The notes beneath the pieces are model-generated. The model worked only from the letters and a program-made list of their open reading frames with translations, was not told the DNA's origin and searched no databases. Source: Methylocystis sp. ATCC 49242 (GTDB lineage Bacteria; Pseudomonadota; Alphaproteobacteria; Rhizobiales; Beijerinckiaceae). Taken from it: DNA of 64,000 nucleotides. The first letter of the stretch is position 1. Every line of letters starts with the position of its first letter. A program made the position numbers and the translations under genes. This document shows, one piece after another, positions 36,404-45,621 of this stretch. Location: positions 3,610,933-3,674,932 of the forward strand of contig NZ_KE124774.1 in assembly GCF_000188155.2 (NCBI RefSeq). The letters run 5' to 3'.

Positions 36404-36739
36404 TCAAGCTATAGGTATTGGATTGCCTGACGACGGCCGGCGCGTCGCGTCGCTGCACATTGTCTGGCGGACAGCGCGCAATTTCTGAACGGCCTTCTCC
36501 ACGAAGCTCTCGCCGCCGTCCATGACGAGCGACGGAACGCCGCCGCGCTGTGCCTTCGCCCGCGCCCATGAGAAGGCGAGACAGCGCGACCAGCTCCAGC
36601 CGTGCGACGCCATAAGGCGAAGCTGACGATGGGCGTCGGACATGATGGCGGCGCGATCGAATGCGCCGGCGGGCGTGAGAAGGGGACGGCGGGCGGCGAG
36701 GGACGCGCCGGGGGGAGGGACGGCTTTGGGCGTGGCCAT
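36404..36739 (-). CDS. Small mobile-element protein with GWSWSRCL motif
   Basis: 111 residues from ATG 36739 (AAGGATTGACC upstream). The middle, GAFDRAAIMSDAHRQLRLMA then SHGWSWSRCLAFSWARAKAQ, matches the prophage gene at 53095-53373 (YDRAAILRDAHKRYRDG and LGWSWSQCLSTAWAAAK), so both belong to one phage/island family of unknown function. The C-terminus is unrelated between the two. Its end lies about 90 bp upstream of the integrase pseudogene, same strand. Confidence 0.6.
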   Translation of the reverse strand: MATPKAVPPPGASLAARRPLLTPAGAFDRAAIMSDAHRQLRLMASHGWSWSRCLAFSWARAKAQRGGVPSLVMDGGESFVEKAVQKLRAVRQTMCSDATRRPSSGNPIPIA

Positions 36740-36893
36740 GGTCAATCCTTTCGAGATTGATCGTCCGCCGAATGCGCGTCGCGAGGGGCTGTGAAGGGCT
36801 TTCGAAAATTCCGAGTGTTACGTCAGTGCATACATCAGCTCGGATTTACTTCGGATCAGCGGCCAAAAAACCAACCTAACGCGTTGATTTTGT

Positions 36894-36969
36894 TGGTGAG
36901 CGCGCTGGGGCTCGAACCCAGGACCCCCTGATTAAAAGTCAGGTGCTCTACCGACTGAGCTACGCGCTC
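36894..36969 (-). tRNA. tRNA-Lys (UUU)
   Basis: The minus strand folds as a full tRNA: 7-bp acceptor stem (GAGCGCG pairing with CGCGCTC), D-arm GCTCAGTCGGTAGAGC, anticodon arm CTGACTTTTAATCAG with UUU, T-arm with GGTTCGAGCC, encoded CCA. An integrase relic lies next to its 3' end, so it is a likely integration target. Confidence 0.96.
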
Positions 36970-37140
36970 CAACCGGTCGCAAGCGCGACCGGATCTGCGT
37001 CTCGGTGACTAAAGCGAAGCGGGTCGGTCCGCTCGCCTGCCGCGTGAAACGGCCGTGATCAACTACCGGCCGGCGCCCTACCGGTCAACCCCGGCGAATT
37101 CCAATTGGGCCCCTTTTCCTGCGTCGACCGCGCGAGCCCG

Positions 37141-37377
37141 TCAAATCATGTATTTTGCAACCAGCACGACCGCTCCGAAAATCACCGCCGAGACCACGGT
37201 CGTAATCGCCGCCTTCTTCGCCAGTTGGGGCGCGACCGGTGCGCCGGGGTCGGCGCCCTCCGGGCGTTCCTCGCCCGCCTCTTCCGACGAGCGCACGCCC
37301 AGCGGAAGAACGGCGAACAGCACGATCCACCAGATGGTGGCGTAGATCGCCAGAGCGAGCGGGATGGGGAAGGGCAT
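37141..37377 (-). CDS. DUF1467 family membrane protein
   Basis: 78 residues with two transmembrane helices (ALAIYATIWWIVLFAVLPLG near the N-terminus and ITTVVSAVIFGAVVLVAKYM at the end) and an acidic loop (SEEAGEERPEGADPG). Matches DUF1467 proteins, which in alphaproteobacteria often follow the methylmalonyl-CoA epimerase gene, as here with a 3-bp gap. Function unknown. Confidence 0.85.
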   Translation of the reverse strand: MPFPIPLALAIYATIWWIVLFAVLPLGVRSSEEAGEERPEGADPGAPVAPQLAKKAAITTVVSAVIFGAVVLVAKYMI

Positions 37378-37380
37378 CGC

Positions 37381-37785
37381 TTACGCCTGCTCCAGCTCGA
37401 CGAGCGTGCCGCAGAAGTCCTTCGGATGCAGGAACAGCACCGGCTTGCCATGCGCGCCGATCTTCGGCTCGCCGTCGCCGAGCACGCGCGCGCCGGAGGC
37501 CTTCAGCTGGTCGCGGGCGGCGATGATGTCGTCGACCTCGTAGCAGACGTGATGAATGCCGCCCGACGGATTCTTGGCCACGAAGCCGGCAATCGGCGAA
37601 TTCTCGCCATAGGGCTCGAGAAGCTCGATCTTGGTGTTCGGCAGCTCGACGAAGACCACGGTGACGCCGTGCTCGGCCACGGTCTCGGGCGTCGAGACCT
37701 TTGCGCCGAGCGCGTTGCGATAGACGGCGGAGGCCTTTTCGACGCTGTCGACGGCGATGGCGACGTGATTCAGACGACCGATCAT
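37381..37785 (-). CDS. mce: Methylmalonyl-CoA epimerase
   Basis: 134 residues, two vicinal-oxygen-chelate modules. It interconverts (R)- and (S)-methylmalonyl-CoA between propionyl-CoA carboxylase and the mutase. Signatures: RLNHVAIAVDSVEKASAVYR with the first His ligand, IELLEPYGENSPIAGFVAKN, GGIHHVCYEVDDI with the second His, VLFLHPKDFCGTLVELEQ with the terminal Glu. Typical length. Forms a unit with the downstream DUF1467 gene. Confidence 0.95.
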   Translation of the reverse strand: MIGRLNHVAIAVDSVEKASAVYRNALGAKVSTPETVAEHGVTVVFVELPNTKIELLEPYGENSPIAGFVAKNPSGGIHHVCYEVDDIIAARDQLKASGARVLGDGEPKIGAHGKPVLFLHPKDFCGTLVELEQA

Positions 37786-37998
37786 TTCTTCCTTCCAGAA
37801 TTTGCGGGCGTTCGCGCGCGGCTATGTTTCCTTGCGGCAATAAGGCCACGGCGGGACAATTTCAACCGCGCGCCCCGATTCGCCGTCGGAGCGCATTCAG
37901 CAAAAGCTGACGGACCCTTGCGGCCGGAATGCGCTCCAAATTTATGTTTTTGCGTGATTTCTTGTTGCTCGCAGGATTCCACGCGAGCGGAAGGCGCG

Positions 37999-39285
37999 CT
38001 ACGCGGCGCGGATGCGGGCGATCTGGTCCCGCAGCGGGGCCAGGCGCGGATCATGGGCGACGAAGGCGAACCACGGGCAGCCTTCCGCCTTGCCGCGTTC
38101 GAGGAGGCTGACCGCTTCGGCCTCGCGGCCGAGCGCCAGCGCGACGGAGGCCGCGAAGGACTGCGGCGCGCGGGCGTCCGCTCCGGTAGTTGCGGCGGCG
38201 AATGTCGCTTCGGCTTCGGCGGTCTCGCCCGCGCGCGCCTGCGCATAGGCGAGAACGCTCAGCACGAAGGGATCGCCGGGGCTGGCCAGCACGCCGCGGC
38301 GGGCGGCGGCGATCGCCTCCTCGTGCCGTCCGTCGAGGCTTGCGACGATCGAGACGACGAGGTGAAGCGTGGCGGCGTCCGGGCGAAGCTCCAGGCCCCG
38401 GCCCGCGCGGGCGACGCTTCCCTCGCGGTCGCCGGCGCAGAGCGTGAGCCATGCCTGAAGCGAGAGCAGCACCTGATCGAGGGGGGAGGCGCGCAGGCCC
38501 TCCTCCGTGTCGGCGATGGCGTCGGCGAGGCGGTCCAGTGCGGCCAGAACCCAGCAGCGATACCACCGCGCCTTGCCGTAGTGCGGATCGTCGGCGATGG
38601 CGCGATCGAGGAGCGTCAGCCCCTCCTGCGGTCTGCCCAACAGCGTTCCGCGCGCCCAGCCGAGAACCGCCAGCGCCGGGGCGAAATCGGGTGCGATGGC
38701 GAGCGCCCGGCCGGCCGCGTCCTCGATAATCGCGGCGGCCTGCGCAGGCCGGAGGTAGCCGCGGGCGACGCGGCCGGCGGCGATGTCGGCGGCGAGAGAC
38801 CAGACGGGGGCGGAGCCGGGATCGAGCTCGGCCGCGGCGGCGATCGCCGCCTGCGCGCGCTCGAAACCGTCCCGGGTCCGGTTTCCGGCGAGTTCGTAGG
38901 CCGTCTGCCACAGGTCGAGGATGCGGGCGCTGGGAGAGGTTTCCGCGCGACGCCATGGCTCGGCGTCGATGTCGACCTCCTCGATCTCGGCCCTCAGCGA
39001 GAGCCCGCGGCCGTAGGACGTGGCGATCAGATCCCTGCCGCCGGCCTCGCGCAGCGGCTTGCGCAGAAGATAGGCGCAGCGGTCGATCGATTCGTCGGAA
39101 GCCGGCCGGTCCGGCCAGAGGCGCGAGGCGATGAGGTCTCTGGAGACGACAGCGCCGTTCGAATCGAGCAGAAGCTCCAAGAGCTGGCGCGCCTGCGGGC
39201 CTAGGTGGATGTGTTTCCCATCCCGCTGAAGGCCGCCTCGGGCGCTGTAGCTGAAACCCGCAAACCGCCGGACCGATTCACCCAT
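37999..39285 (-). CDS. Winged-helix transcriptional regulator with TPR repeats
   Basis: 428 residues from ATG 39285 (GGGGAGTCGCC upstream). Residues about 5-100 are an OmpR/PhoB-type winged helix (HLGPQARQLLELLLDSNGAV, SRLWPDRPASDESIDRCAYL, DLIATSYGRGLSL). The remaining 300 residues are TPR-like helical repeats. No transmembrane segment or receiver domain, so it resembles HilA-type cytoplasmic regulators rather than CadC. Ligand and targets unknown; it stands alone. Confidence 0.8.
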   Translation of the reverse strand: MGESVRRFAGFSYSARGGLQRDGKHIHLGPQARQLLELLLDSNGAVVSRDLIASRLWPDRPASDESIDRCAYLLRKPLREAGGRDLIATSYGRGLSLRAEIEEVDIDAEPWRRAETSPSARILDLWQTAYELAGNRTRDGFERAQAAIAAAAELDPGSAPVWSLAADIAAGRVARGYLRPAQAAAIIEDAAGRALAIAPDFAPALAVLGWARGTLLGRPQEGLTLLDRAIADDPHYGKARWYRCWVLAALDRLADAIADTEEGLRASPLDQVLLSLQAWLTLCAGDREGSVARAGRGLELRPDAATLHLVVSIVASLDGRHEEAIAAARRGVLASPGDPFVLSVLAYAQARAGETAEAEATFAAATTGADARAPQSFAASVALALGREAEAVSLLERGKAEGCPWFAFVAHDPRLAPLRDQIARIRAA

Positions 39286-39420
39286 GGCGACTCCCCGCGG
39301 TAGAATGATCGCATTCGCGCGGTCCGCGCAAGAGCCTGTAGCTAAGCGTATTTTTGGCTGCGGGAGCGTATAATTTCGCTGAACCATCGCAGCCACGGCC
39401 GCCCGTGCGGCCGACAAAAA

Positions 39421-39451
39421 AAACGCCGGACGTACCTCCGGCCCGGCGTTT
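39421..39451 (-). terminator. Terminator, probably bidirectional
   Basis: AAACGCCGG at 39421-39429 pairs with CCGGCGTTT at 39443-39451. An A-run precedes the stem and Ts follow it. On the minus strand it ends in a T-run, so it would terminate the periplasmic-protein gene at 39550-40131. Confidence 0.8.
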
Positions 39452-39549
39452 TTGAGCTCCTCCTTGCGCCTGGGCGCCGGAGAACTCCCTCAGGCGTATA
39501 AGGAGTGAAATTGACGGCTGCATGACAAAAGCGCGCAGCTTTCGCCGCA

Positions 39550-40131
39550 TCACCTCTTTCGCGCCGGCGCGGTCTCGCTGTCCTTTCCCCAGAAGAGCGC
39601 CAGCAGCGCCAGCAACACGGCCGCCGTCAGGAGGTAATATGGCGTGCGCGCGGAATAGAGACGCCCCACCGAGAACGGAAAGCGCGACACCCAATGTTCG
39701 CCGTTCGGCCCGTCGACGGTGACAATGCCGACATAATCGCCGCTTTCCTTGAAATCATATTCGAGATTGAGCGTGCCTGTCGGATAGATCCTGGGCGGCA
39801 GGTAGGCGACGGTGATCCTGTCGAGCTTCTCATGCTCCTCCTCTTCCTCGCCGACATTGCGCACGATCCGGAAATCCGTCTTCATGTCGCGCATTTCGTT
39901 CTGCGCATAGTCGAGGATGAAGATCGTGTCCCCGGTCGCTGGAATGTCCTCGCAGAATTTCCTGTGCGAGAGGCTCGGCTGGTAGCCGGTGAAATACATG
40001 AAGTCCGGGCCGACTTTCAGGACGCAGGCTTCCTGCTCGTGCCGTATGGCGCCATGCGCCAGCGCCGGCGCGGCGCCAGATGCGCCCAATGCGGCCAGCG
40101 CGCAAAGGGCAGGAAATCGAAGGTTGAACAT
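39550..40131 (-). CDS. Secreted, C-terminally anchored protein, unknown
   Basis: 193 residues. Signal peptide FPALCALAALGASGAAPALA, then a beta-rich domain with two Cys (C36 and C60) in HEQEACVLKVGPDFMYFTGY and SHRKFCEDIPATGDT, an acidic run (EEEEEHEKLD), Ig-like strands (GTLNLEYDFKESGDYVGIVT), and one C-terminal helix (YYLLTAAVLLALLALFWGKD) followed by basic residues. So a periplasmic domain fixed to the inner membrane. The layout recalls PmoD/AmoD-like proteins, but I see no sequence proof of that. Terminator downstream. Confidence 0.75.
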   Translation of the reverse strand: MFNLRFPALCALAALGASGAAPALAHGAIRHEQEACVLKVGPDFMYFTGYQPSLSHRKFCEDIPATGDTIFILDYAQNEMRDMKTDFRIVRNVGEEEEEHEKLDRITVAYLPPRIYPTGTLNLEYDFKESGDYVGIVTVDGPNGEHWVSRFPFSVGRLYSARTPYYLLTAAVLLALLALFWGKDSETAPARKR

Positions 40132-40432
40132 GTCGTCCTCCCATCGTTCGGGCCGGGCCGAAAGCGCCTGCTTCGCACATGGCGCGCAACGGAGCCGACG
40201 GATATACGGCCCGGGCGAAACCCTGTCCCGCCCGCGACCGGCCCGTCTCTCGTCCGCCGCATCCCTCGTGAATGATCCGCCACCGCCCGCCTTCCGGCGC
40301 GCCGTGGAGCCATAGGGTAGATTGCGCCTTCTCCTTGCGGATCAAGATCTGCGCAGATCCGCAAAGCGGGTTCCTCTCCGGCCCGGGGACACGGTAAGAT
40401 CGGCGCGTCGAAACGCTTCGAAGGTTGACAAC

Positions 40433-40780
40433 ATGCGCCGGCTCTTCGCCGCAGTGACGCTTGCCGCCCTCAGTCATCCCGCCGGCCCTGCGGCCGCGGC
40501 TGATCTCAACGACTATCCGACCTCGGCGCGCGCCGATTACGTCTTCGGCTGCATGAAGGCCAATGGCGACACGCGACTGTCGCTCGAACAATGCTCCTGC
40601 TCGATCGACGTCATCGCCAGCATCCTGCCCTATGAGGGCTATGTCGCCGCTGAAACCGTGGCGAGCGTCAATCAGCAGGCGGGGCAGGTCGGCATGATGA
40701 TGCGCAACACCGGCGCGGCGCGCGACGTGCTGGAGACCTTGCGGCGCGCGCAGGCCGAAGCGCAGGTCAGGTGTTTCTAG
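40433..40780 (+). CDS. Small periplasmic Cys-containing protein, unknown
   Basis: 115 residues from ATG 40433. A signal peptide (LFAAVTLAALSHPAGPAAAA) precedes a helical domain with FGCMKANGDTRLSLEQCSCS (a CxC plus another Cys) and a final Cys near the C-terminus. The four Cys may form disulfides or bind metal. No named family recognised. Followed after 25 bp by nnrU-like gene on the same strand. Confidence 0.65.
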   Translation: MRRLFAAVTLAALSHPAGPAAAADLNDYPTSARADYVFGCMKANGDTRLSLEQCSCSIDVIASILPYEGYVAAETVASVNQQAGQVGMMMRNTGAARDVLETLRRAQAEAQVRCF

Positions 40781-40805
40781 TTATCTCGAAAGCGGCGGAG
40801 GGCAC

Positions 40806-41381
40806 ATGCTCATTCTCATTCTCGGAATCGCGATCTTTGTCGGCGTCCATGTCTTCGCGAGCTTTCGCGAACAGCGGGCGGCGCTGATCGAGCGGTTCAG
40901 TCTCAAGACTTACAAGCTCGTCTACTCGCTCGTCGCGGCCGCGGGGCTTGCGCTCATCATCCTCGGCTTCTCGCGCTATCGCGCCGAGGGCATGATCCAG
41001 ATCTGGTCGCCGCCGGAGTGGACGCGCCATCTGGCCATGCCGCTCGTCTGGTTCGCCTTCATCGCGCTCGCGAGCCGCCGCGCGCCGCCGTCGCGGATAA
41101 GGGGCTGGCTGCGTCATCCGACGCTAGTCGCTGTGAAGAGCTGGGCGCTCGCGCATCTCCTCGTCAATGGCGATCTCGGCGGCATGATCCTGTTCGGATC
41201 GCTGCTCGGATGGGCCGTCTACGACCGCATCGCCGTGAAGAAGCGGGGCGACATGGGCGCCCCCCGCCTCGAAGCCTTTACGCGCGGCGATGCGATCGCG
41301 GTCGGCGCGGGGACGGCGATCTTCGTCTTGATCCTCTTCCTGCACCCGTGGCTCTTCGGCGTCGCCGTCCTGCGGGGTTAG
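40806..41381 (+). CDS. NnrU family membrane protein
   Basis: 191 residues with about five transmembrane helices. Matches NnrU in GVHVFASFREQRAALIERFS, YKLVYSLVAAAGLALIILGF, RHLAMPLVWFAFIALA, LRHPTLVAVKSWALAHLLVN and GDLGGMILFGSLLGWAVYDR. Family members were first linked to nitrite/nitric oxide reduction, but most are of uncertain role. Start ATG 40806 after GGCGGAGGGCAC. Ends 1 bp from the convergent chrA stop. Confidence 0.88.
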   Translation: MLILILGIAIFVGVHVFASFREQRAALIERFSLKTYKLVYSLVAAAGLALIILGFSRYRAEGMIQIWSPPEWTRHLAMPLVWFAFIALASRRAPPSRIRGWLRHPTLVAVKSWALAHLLVNGDLGGMILFGSLLGWAVYDRIAVKKRGDMGAPRLEAFTRGDAIAVGAGTAIFVLILFLHPWLFGVAVLRG

Positions 41382-41382
41382 G

Positions 41383-42705
41383 CTATAAAAGACGCAGGGC
41401 GAGCCCAGCCCCGACGCTGAGCAGGAGCGTCGGGCCGAGGCCCAGACCGAAGCGCATCGCCGCGCCCGCGACGGCCGAGAGCGCCAGCGCCGTCATGTCG
41501 ACGCTGGCGAGGACAGGAAGTTCGAAGGGCAGGCCTTCCGGCGCCCAATGGGCGCGAACGAGGAAGTGCGTCGCAAACCACAAAGCAAGATTTGTAATGA
41601 CGCCGACGACCGCCGCCGCGATCGCCGCAAGCGCGCCGCCGAGCGCCTTGTTTCCGCGTAGCCGCTCGACGAAGGGCGGGCCGGCGAAAATCCACAGGAA
41701 GCAGGGCGTGAAGGTCACATAGGCCGCAAGCAGTCCGCCGAGCGCTCCGGCCACAAGCGGGGGCAGGGCGCCAGCATTGCGGAAGGCGGCCATGAAGCCC
41801 ACGAATTGCACGACCATGATCAGCGGCCCCGGCGTCGTCTCCGCCATGCCGAGCCCGTCGAGCATCTCGGCCGGCTGAAGCCAGTGGAAATGGTCAACGG
41901 CCTGCTGGGCGACATAGGAGAGCGCCGCATAGGCGCCGCCGAAAGTGACGACCGCCATTTTCGAGAAGAAGACGGCGATGCGGGTGTAGACATCGCCGGC
42001 GCCGAGGATTGCGGCAAGCGCGGCGACCGGAACAAGCCAGAGCGCCGCGAAGGCAGCGGCGACCATGAGCGCCCGCCGCGCGGGCGGAGCGTCGTCCATA
42101 TCATCGTCGGTCGCATCGCCATGCGCCGCCATTTGCCCCGCGAGCCCGATGCGCGCGCCGAGTAAGCCGATCAGCCCTGCGCCCAAAACGATGAGTGGAA
42201 AGGGCGCATGGAAGACGAAGAGCCCGAGGAAGGCGAGCGCAGCGATCGCCTTCTGTGCGGGATTCTTCAGCGCCCGTCCTGCGAGCCGCCAGATTGCGGC
42301 TACGACCAGCGCCAGCACGGCGGCCTTCAATCCGAAAAAGGCGCCGTCGACGGCCGGCGTTGCGCCATAGGCCGCATAGATGAGGCTCAGCGCCATGATG
42401 GCGATGACGCCCGGCAGAATGAACAGCCCGCCGGCGACAAGGCCGCCGATCGTTCCGTGCGTCAGCCAGCCGATATAGGTCGCAAGCTGCTGCGCCTCGG
42501 GACCCGGCAGCAGCATGCAGAAATTCAGCGCGTGCAGAAAGCGGCGCTCGGAGACCCACTTCTTTTCGTCGACGAGCACGCGATGCATCAGCGCGATCTG
42601 CCCGGCGGGACCGCCGAAGCTCAGAAGCGCGATGTGGGCCCAGACGCGCGCAGCGGCGGCGAGTGTGACGGGGCGGGGAACTTGAGATACGGATTTCGAC
42701 GACAT
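41383..42705 (-). CDS. chrA: Chromate transporter ChrA
   Basis: 440 residues, two homologous chromate-transport halves with about ten to twelve helices. Paired family motifs: FGGPAGQIALMHR and PGPEAQQLATYIGW in the first half, FGGAYAALSYVAQQ and TPGPLIMVVQFVGF in the second. It would export chromate (or a related oxyanion) from the cytoplasm. Start ATG 42705 (MSSKSVSQVP); the frame stays open for 450 bp further upstream, but that part is antisense overlap with gltX and is not coding. No chrB beside it. Confidence 0.93.
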   Translation of the reverse strand: MSSKSVSQVPRPVTLAAAARVWAHIALLSFGGPAGQIALMHRVLVDEKKWVSERRFLHALNFCMLLPGPEAQQLATYIGWLTHGTIGGLVAGGLFILPGVIAIMALSLIYAAYGATPAVDGAFFGLKAAVLALVVAAIWRLAGRALKNPAQKAIAALAFLGLFVFHAPFPLIVLGAGLIGLLGARIGLAGQMAAHGDATDDDMDDAPPARRALMVAAAFAALWLVPVAALAAILGAGDVYTRIAVFFSKMAVVTFGGAYAALSYVAQQAVDHFHWLQPAEMLDGLGMAETTPGPLIMVVQFVGFMAAFRNAGALPPLVAGALGGLLAAYVTFTPCFLWIFAGPPFVERLRGNKALGGALAAIAAAVVGVITNLALWFATHFLVRAHWAPEGLPFELPVLASVDMTALALSAVAGAAMRFGLGLGPTLLLSVGAGLALRLL

Positions 42706-42839
42706 GAAGCGCCCTCGGCTTGCGAAGCTGGACGCGATGCTTGGGCATGTCGCCGGATTGGCCGATAGCCAAACGGGGAGATCGCCTTCCCCGCGATCAT
42801 CAAGCCATGCCCGAGGCCCCCGCGTCAACCTGCCCGCGC

Positions 42840-44183
42840 TTATCCGCCGAGCCGCGCGAGCGCCTTGTGGCGGCCGATGAGCGGCAGCAGCGCCGCAAGC
42901 TCCGGTCCGCTTTCCTCGCCTGTCAGCGCGAGGCGCAGCGGGTGGAACAGCGCCTTGCCCTTGCGGCCCGTCGCGGCCTTCACCGCGCCCGTCCAGGCGG
43001 ACCAGGTCGTTTCGTCCCATGGCTCGGCGGGAAGGAGCTGCGCCGCCTCCCCGATGAAACCGGCGTCCTCGTGGATCGGCGAGATTTCCCCATCCACGAC
43101 GCGCCACCATTTCAGAATCTCGTCGAAACGCGATAGATTGCCGCGCGCCGCGCGCCACAGCGGCTCGGCCTTGTGGCCGACGACGTCATGAGCTGCGAGG
43201 CGCTCTCTCACGTCCCCGAATTCATAGAGCGCGAGCGTGCGATGGGTGAGCGTTCGCAGATCTTCGGGGTCGAAACGCGCCGGATTGCGCGACACATGGG
43301 CGAGGTCGAAGCTCTTCGCCAACTCCTCCAGCGAGCGCATGGCGTGCACATTGTCGGAGGAGCCGGTGAGCGTCGCGAGCGCGGCGACCGCCATGGGCTC
43401 GTAGCCTTCCTCGCGCAGCGAGGCGATGGAGAGCGAGCCGGTGCGTTTGGAGAGACCCTCGCCGCTCGCGCTCACCAGCAGATTGTGATGCGCGAAGACC
43501 GGCGCGGCGGCTTGTGGCGCGAGCGCCCTGAAAAGCTGCAATTGAACGGCGGTGTTCGTCACGTGGTCTTCGCCCCGGATGACATGGGTGATCTTCATGT
43601 CGATGTCATCGACGACCGAGGGGAGCGTATAGAGGAAGCTCCCGTCCGCGCGGATCAGCACCGGGTCCGAGAGCGCTGCGCAGTCGATATGCGCCGGCCC
43701 GCGAATGAGATCGGTCCATTCCACGACGCCGGGCTCCAGCTTGAATCGCCAGTGCGGGCGGCGTCCCTCCGACTCCAGCTTCGCTTTCTCGGCGTCGGTC
43801 AGGCGCAGCGCGGCGCGGTCATAAACCGGCGGCAGGCCGCGCGCCTGCTGGATCTTGCGCCGCTTCTCCAGCTCCTCCGGCGTCTCGTAGCAGGGATAGA
43901 AGCGCCCCTCCTCGCGCAGCTTCGCCGTCGCGGCCTCGTATCGCGCAACGCGCTCCGACTGCCGGAAGACGGCGTGCGGAACAATGCCCAGCCAGGCGAG
44001 ATCGACCTCGATCCCCCGCGCGAACTCCTCGGTTGACCGGGCGGAATCGGTGTCATCGAACCGCAGTATGAATCGTCCATGGTGCGTTGCGGAGAACAGG
44101 AAATTGAACAGCGCCACCCGCGCATTGCCGATGTGGATGCGGCCGGTCGGCGAGGGCGCGAATCGAACGATAGGAGAGGTCAT
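42840..44183 (-). CDS. gltX: Glutamyl-tRNA synthetase
   Basis: 447 residues, cytoplasmic class I synthetase charging tRNA-Glu (or tRNA-Gln, if of the non-discriminating type). The HIGH-type motif is in [15 protein letters not shown] and the KMSKS-type motif in [10 protein letters not shown]. The zinc-containing connective region is degenerate; the C-terminal anticodon-binding domain is complete. Alphaproteobacteria often carry two gltX genes, and the length fits the second, shorter form, but only one is in this window. Confidence 0.95.
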   Translation of the reverse strand: MTSPIVRFAPSPTGRIHIGNARVALFNFLFSATHHGRFILRFDDTDSARSTEEFARGIEVDLAWLGIVPHAVFRQSERVARYEAATAKLREEGRFYPCYETPEELEKRRKIQQARGLPPVYDRAALRLTDAEKAKLESEGRRPHWRFKLEPGVVEWTDLIRGPAHIDCAALSDPVLIRADGSFLYTLPSVVDDIDMKITHVIRGEDHVTNTAVQLQLFRALAPQAAAPVFAHHNLLVSASGEGLSKRTGSLSIASLREEGYEPMAVAALATLTGSSDNVHAMRSLEELAKSFDLAHVSRNPARFDPEDLRTLTHRTLALYEFGDVRERLAAHDVVGHKAEPLWRAARGNLSRFDEILKWWRVVDGEISPIHEDAGFIGEAAQLLPAEPWDETTWSAWTGAVKAATGRKGKALFHPLRLALTGEESGPELAALLPLIGRHKALARLGG

Positions 44184-44394
44184 GAGGAAGCTTCGTCAGG
44201 AGTTTTCGCAAACCATGCGTCGCGAAAAGATTCTCGCGCTGCAGCCCTTTTGCCAAGAAGCGGCGGCCTTGTCAGGCGGAATATTGAGCTGGCCGCGTCC
44301 GGGCGTCGCCGGTCGCGCGTCCCGCGACAAGGAGCAGGTCTCGCGCCGGCGCCGCGCCAGCGCCCTGCGTTGCGACGCGTAACGCGCCGCGCCC

Positions 44395-45537
44395 ATGTTG
44401 CTGGCCTATGTCTGCGCCGGATGGTGCGCTTTCATCCTCGTCCTGAACTTCGCCGCGATGGGTGTCATGGCGCGAAAATGCAAGGCGCGGCCCCGCACCC
44501 TGCCGGCGCCGGCCGCCGCGCCGCCGGTGAGCATCGTGCGCCCCTTGCGCGGCCTCGAGACCTTCAGCGAGGAGACGCTGCGCGCGACTTTCGAACTCGA
44601 CTATCCCGACTATGAAATCATCTTCTGCGTCCAGTCGCCGAATGATCCGATCATCCCGCTCGTCGAGCGCGTGATCGCGGAGCATCCGCGGCGGGAGGCG
44701 CGGCTTCTCGTCGGCGACGATTACGTCAGCGCCAATCCCAAGCTCAATAATTGTGTGAAGGGCTGGGAGGCGGCGCGCCATGACTACGTCATCCTCGCCG
44801 ACTCCAACGCCCTGCCGCCGCGGGACTATGTGCAGACGATGCTCGCGGCCTTCGGGCCCGACACGGCGATGACCGTGTCGATGCCGATCGGCTCCCGGCC
44901 GAGAGGCTTCTGGGCGGCGGTCGAATGCGCCATCCTCAACACTTTCCAGGCGCGCTGGCAGTATGGAGCCGAGGCCATCGGCATTGGCTTCGCGCAGGGC
45001 AAGAACATGATGTGGCGGCGCGAGGTGCTCGACCGCGCCGGCGGCATTCGCGCGTTGGGGAGCGAGATCGCCGAGGACGCCGCCTCGACGAAGATCATCC
45101 GCGCGCAGAAGATGAATGTGCGCCTCGTCGACATGCCCTTCGAGCAGCCTCTGGGAGAACGCACGGCGCATGAAGTCTATTCGCGCCATGTGCGCTGGGC
45201 GCGTCTGCGGCGCGTCACGTTCCCGGCCTATTTCGCGCCGGAATTCATGAACGGCAGCTTCGTCGCCATTGTGCTCGGCGCATACGCCGCCCTGCAATTC
45301 GATGGGAGCGTCAGCGCCGCGGCGCTGGCGGCCGCGCTGATCGCCCTCTCGCTGCATTCCGGCGAGATCATGCTTGCGCGCATTTGCGGATTTCCCGTCG
45401 ACTGGCGCACCCCCTTCGCGCTCGCCATGCGCGACCTGCTTTTGCCGGTGATGTTTGTCGATGCTGTGCTCTTCGACGATTTCGTCTGGCACGGAAATGC
45501 GATGACCGTTCGCGAAGTGGAGGACACGGCTGGGTAG
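44395..45537 (+). CDS. hpnI: GT21-family glycosyltransferase, HpnI-like
   Basis: 380 residues, membrane-bound. An N-terminal helix, then the GT-A domain: VSIVRPLRGLETFSEETLRA, YPDYEIIFCVQSPNDP, YVILADSNALPP (DxD-like), QGKNMMWRREVLDRAGGI, AEDAASTKIIRAQKM, and the (Q/R)xxRW-type motif HVRWARLRR; C-terminal helices follow. This pattern is that of ceramide glucosyltransferases and of HpnI, which adds GlcNAc to bacteriohopanetetrol. Hopanoid synthesis is the likelier role in this organism type, but no other hpn gene is adjacent. Confidence 0.82.
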   Translation: MLLAYVCAGWCAFILVLNFAAMGVMARKCKARPRTLPAPAAAPPVSIVRPLRGLETFSEETLRATFELDYPDYEIIFCVQSPNDPIIPLVERVIAEHPRREARLLVGDDYVSANPKLNNCVKGWEAARHDYVILADSNALPPRDYVQTMLAAFGPDTAMTVSMPIGSRPRGFWAAVECAILNTFQARWQYGAEAIGIGFAQGKNMMWRREVLDRAGGIRALGSEIAEDAASTKIIRAQKMNVRLVDMPFEQPLGERTAHEVYSRHVRWARLRRVTFPAYFAPEFMNGSFVAIVLGAYAALQFDGSVSAAALAAALIALSLHSGEIMLARICGFPVDWRTPFALAMRDLLLPVMFVDAVLFDDFVWHGNAMTVREVEDTAG

Positions 45538-45600
45538 GGCGCGTTCGGGCAAAGTGTAGGCGGTTTTCCGTTCGAACGCGCGACAGGATATGCCGCTGGA

Positions 45601-45620
45601 GCAAATTCCGCCGAATTTGC
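45601..45620. terminator. Palindromic hairpin between convergent genes
   Basis: GCAAATTC and GAATTTGC flank CGCC: a perfect 8-bp stem in the 84-bp gap between the HpnI-like and DUF1810 stop codons. It can act in both directions, though no T-run follows. Confidence 0.55.
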
Positions 45621-45621
45621 T

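Noticed and set aside
37105..39204. 699-codon plus-strand frame across mce and the TPR regulator
   Set aside because: The minus strand carries clear DUF1467, mce and winged-helix/TPR genes; the plus frame has low-complexity Arg/Gly/Ala composition.
42706..43158. N-terminal extension of the ChrA frame
   Set aside because: It runs antisense through gltX; homologous ChrA starts near MSSKSV, where a ribosome-binding site is present.
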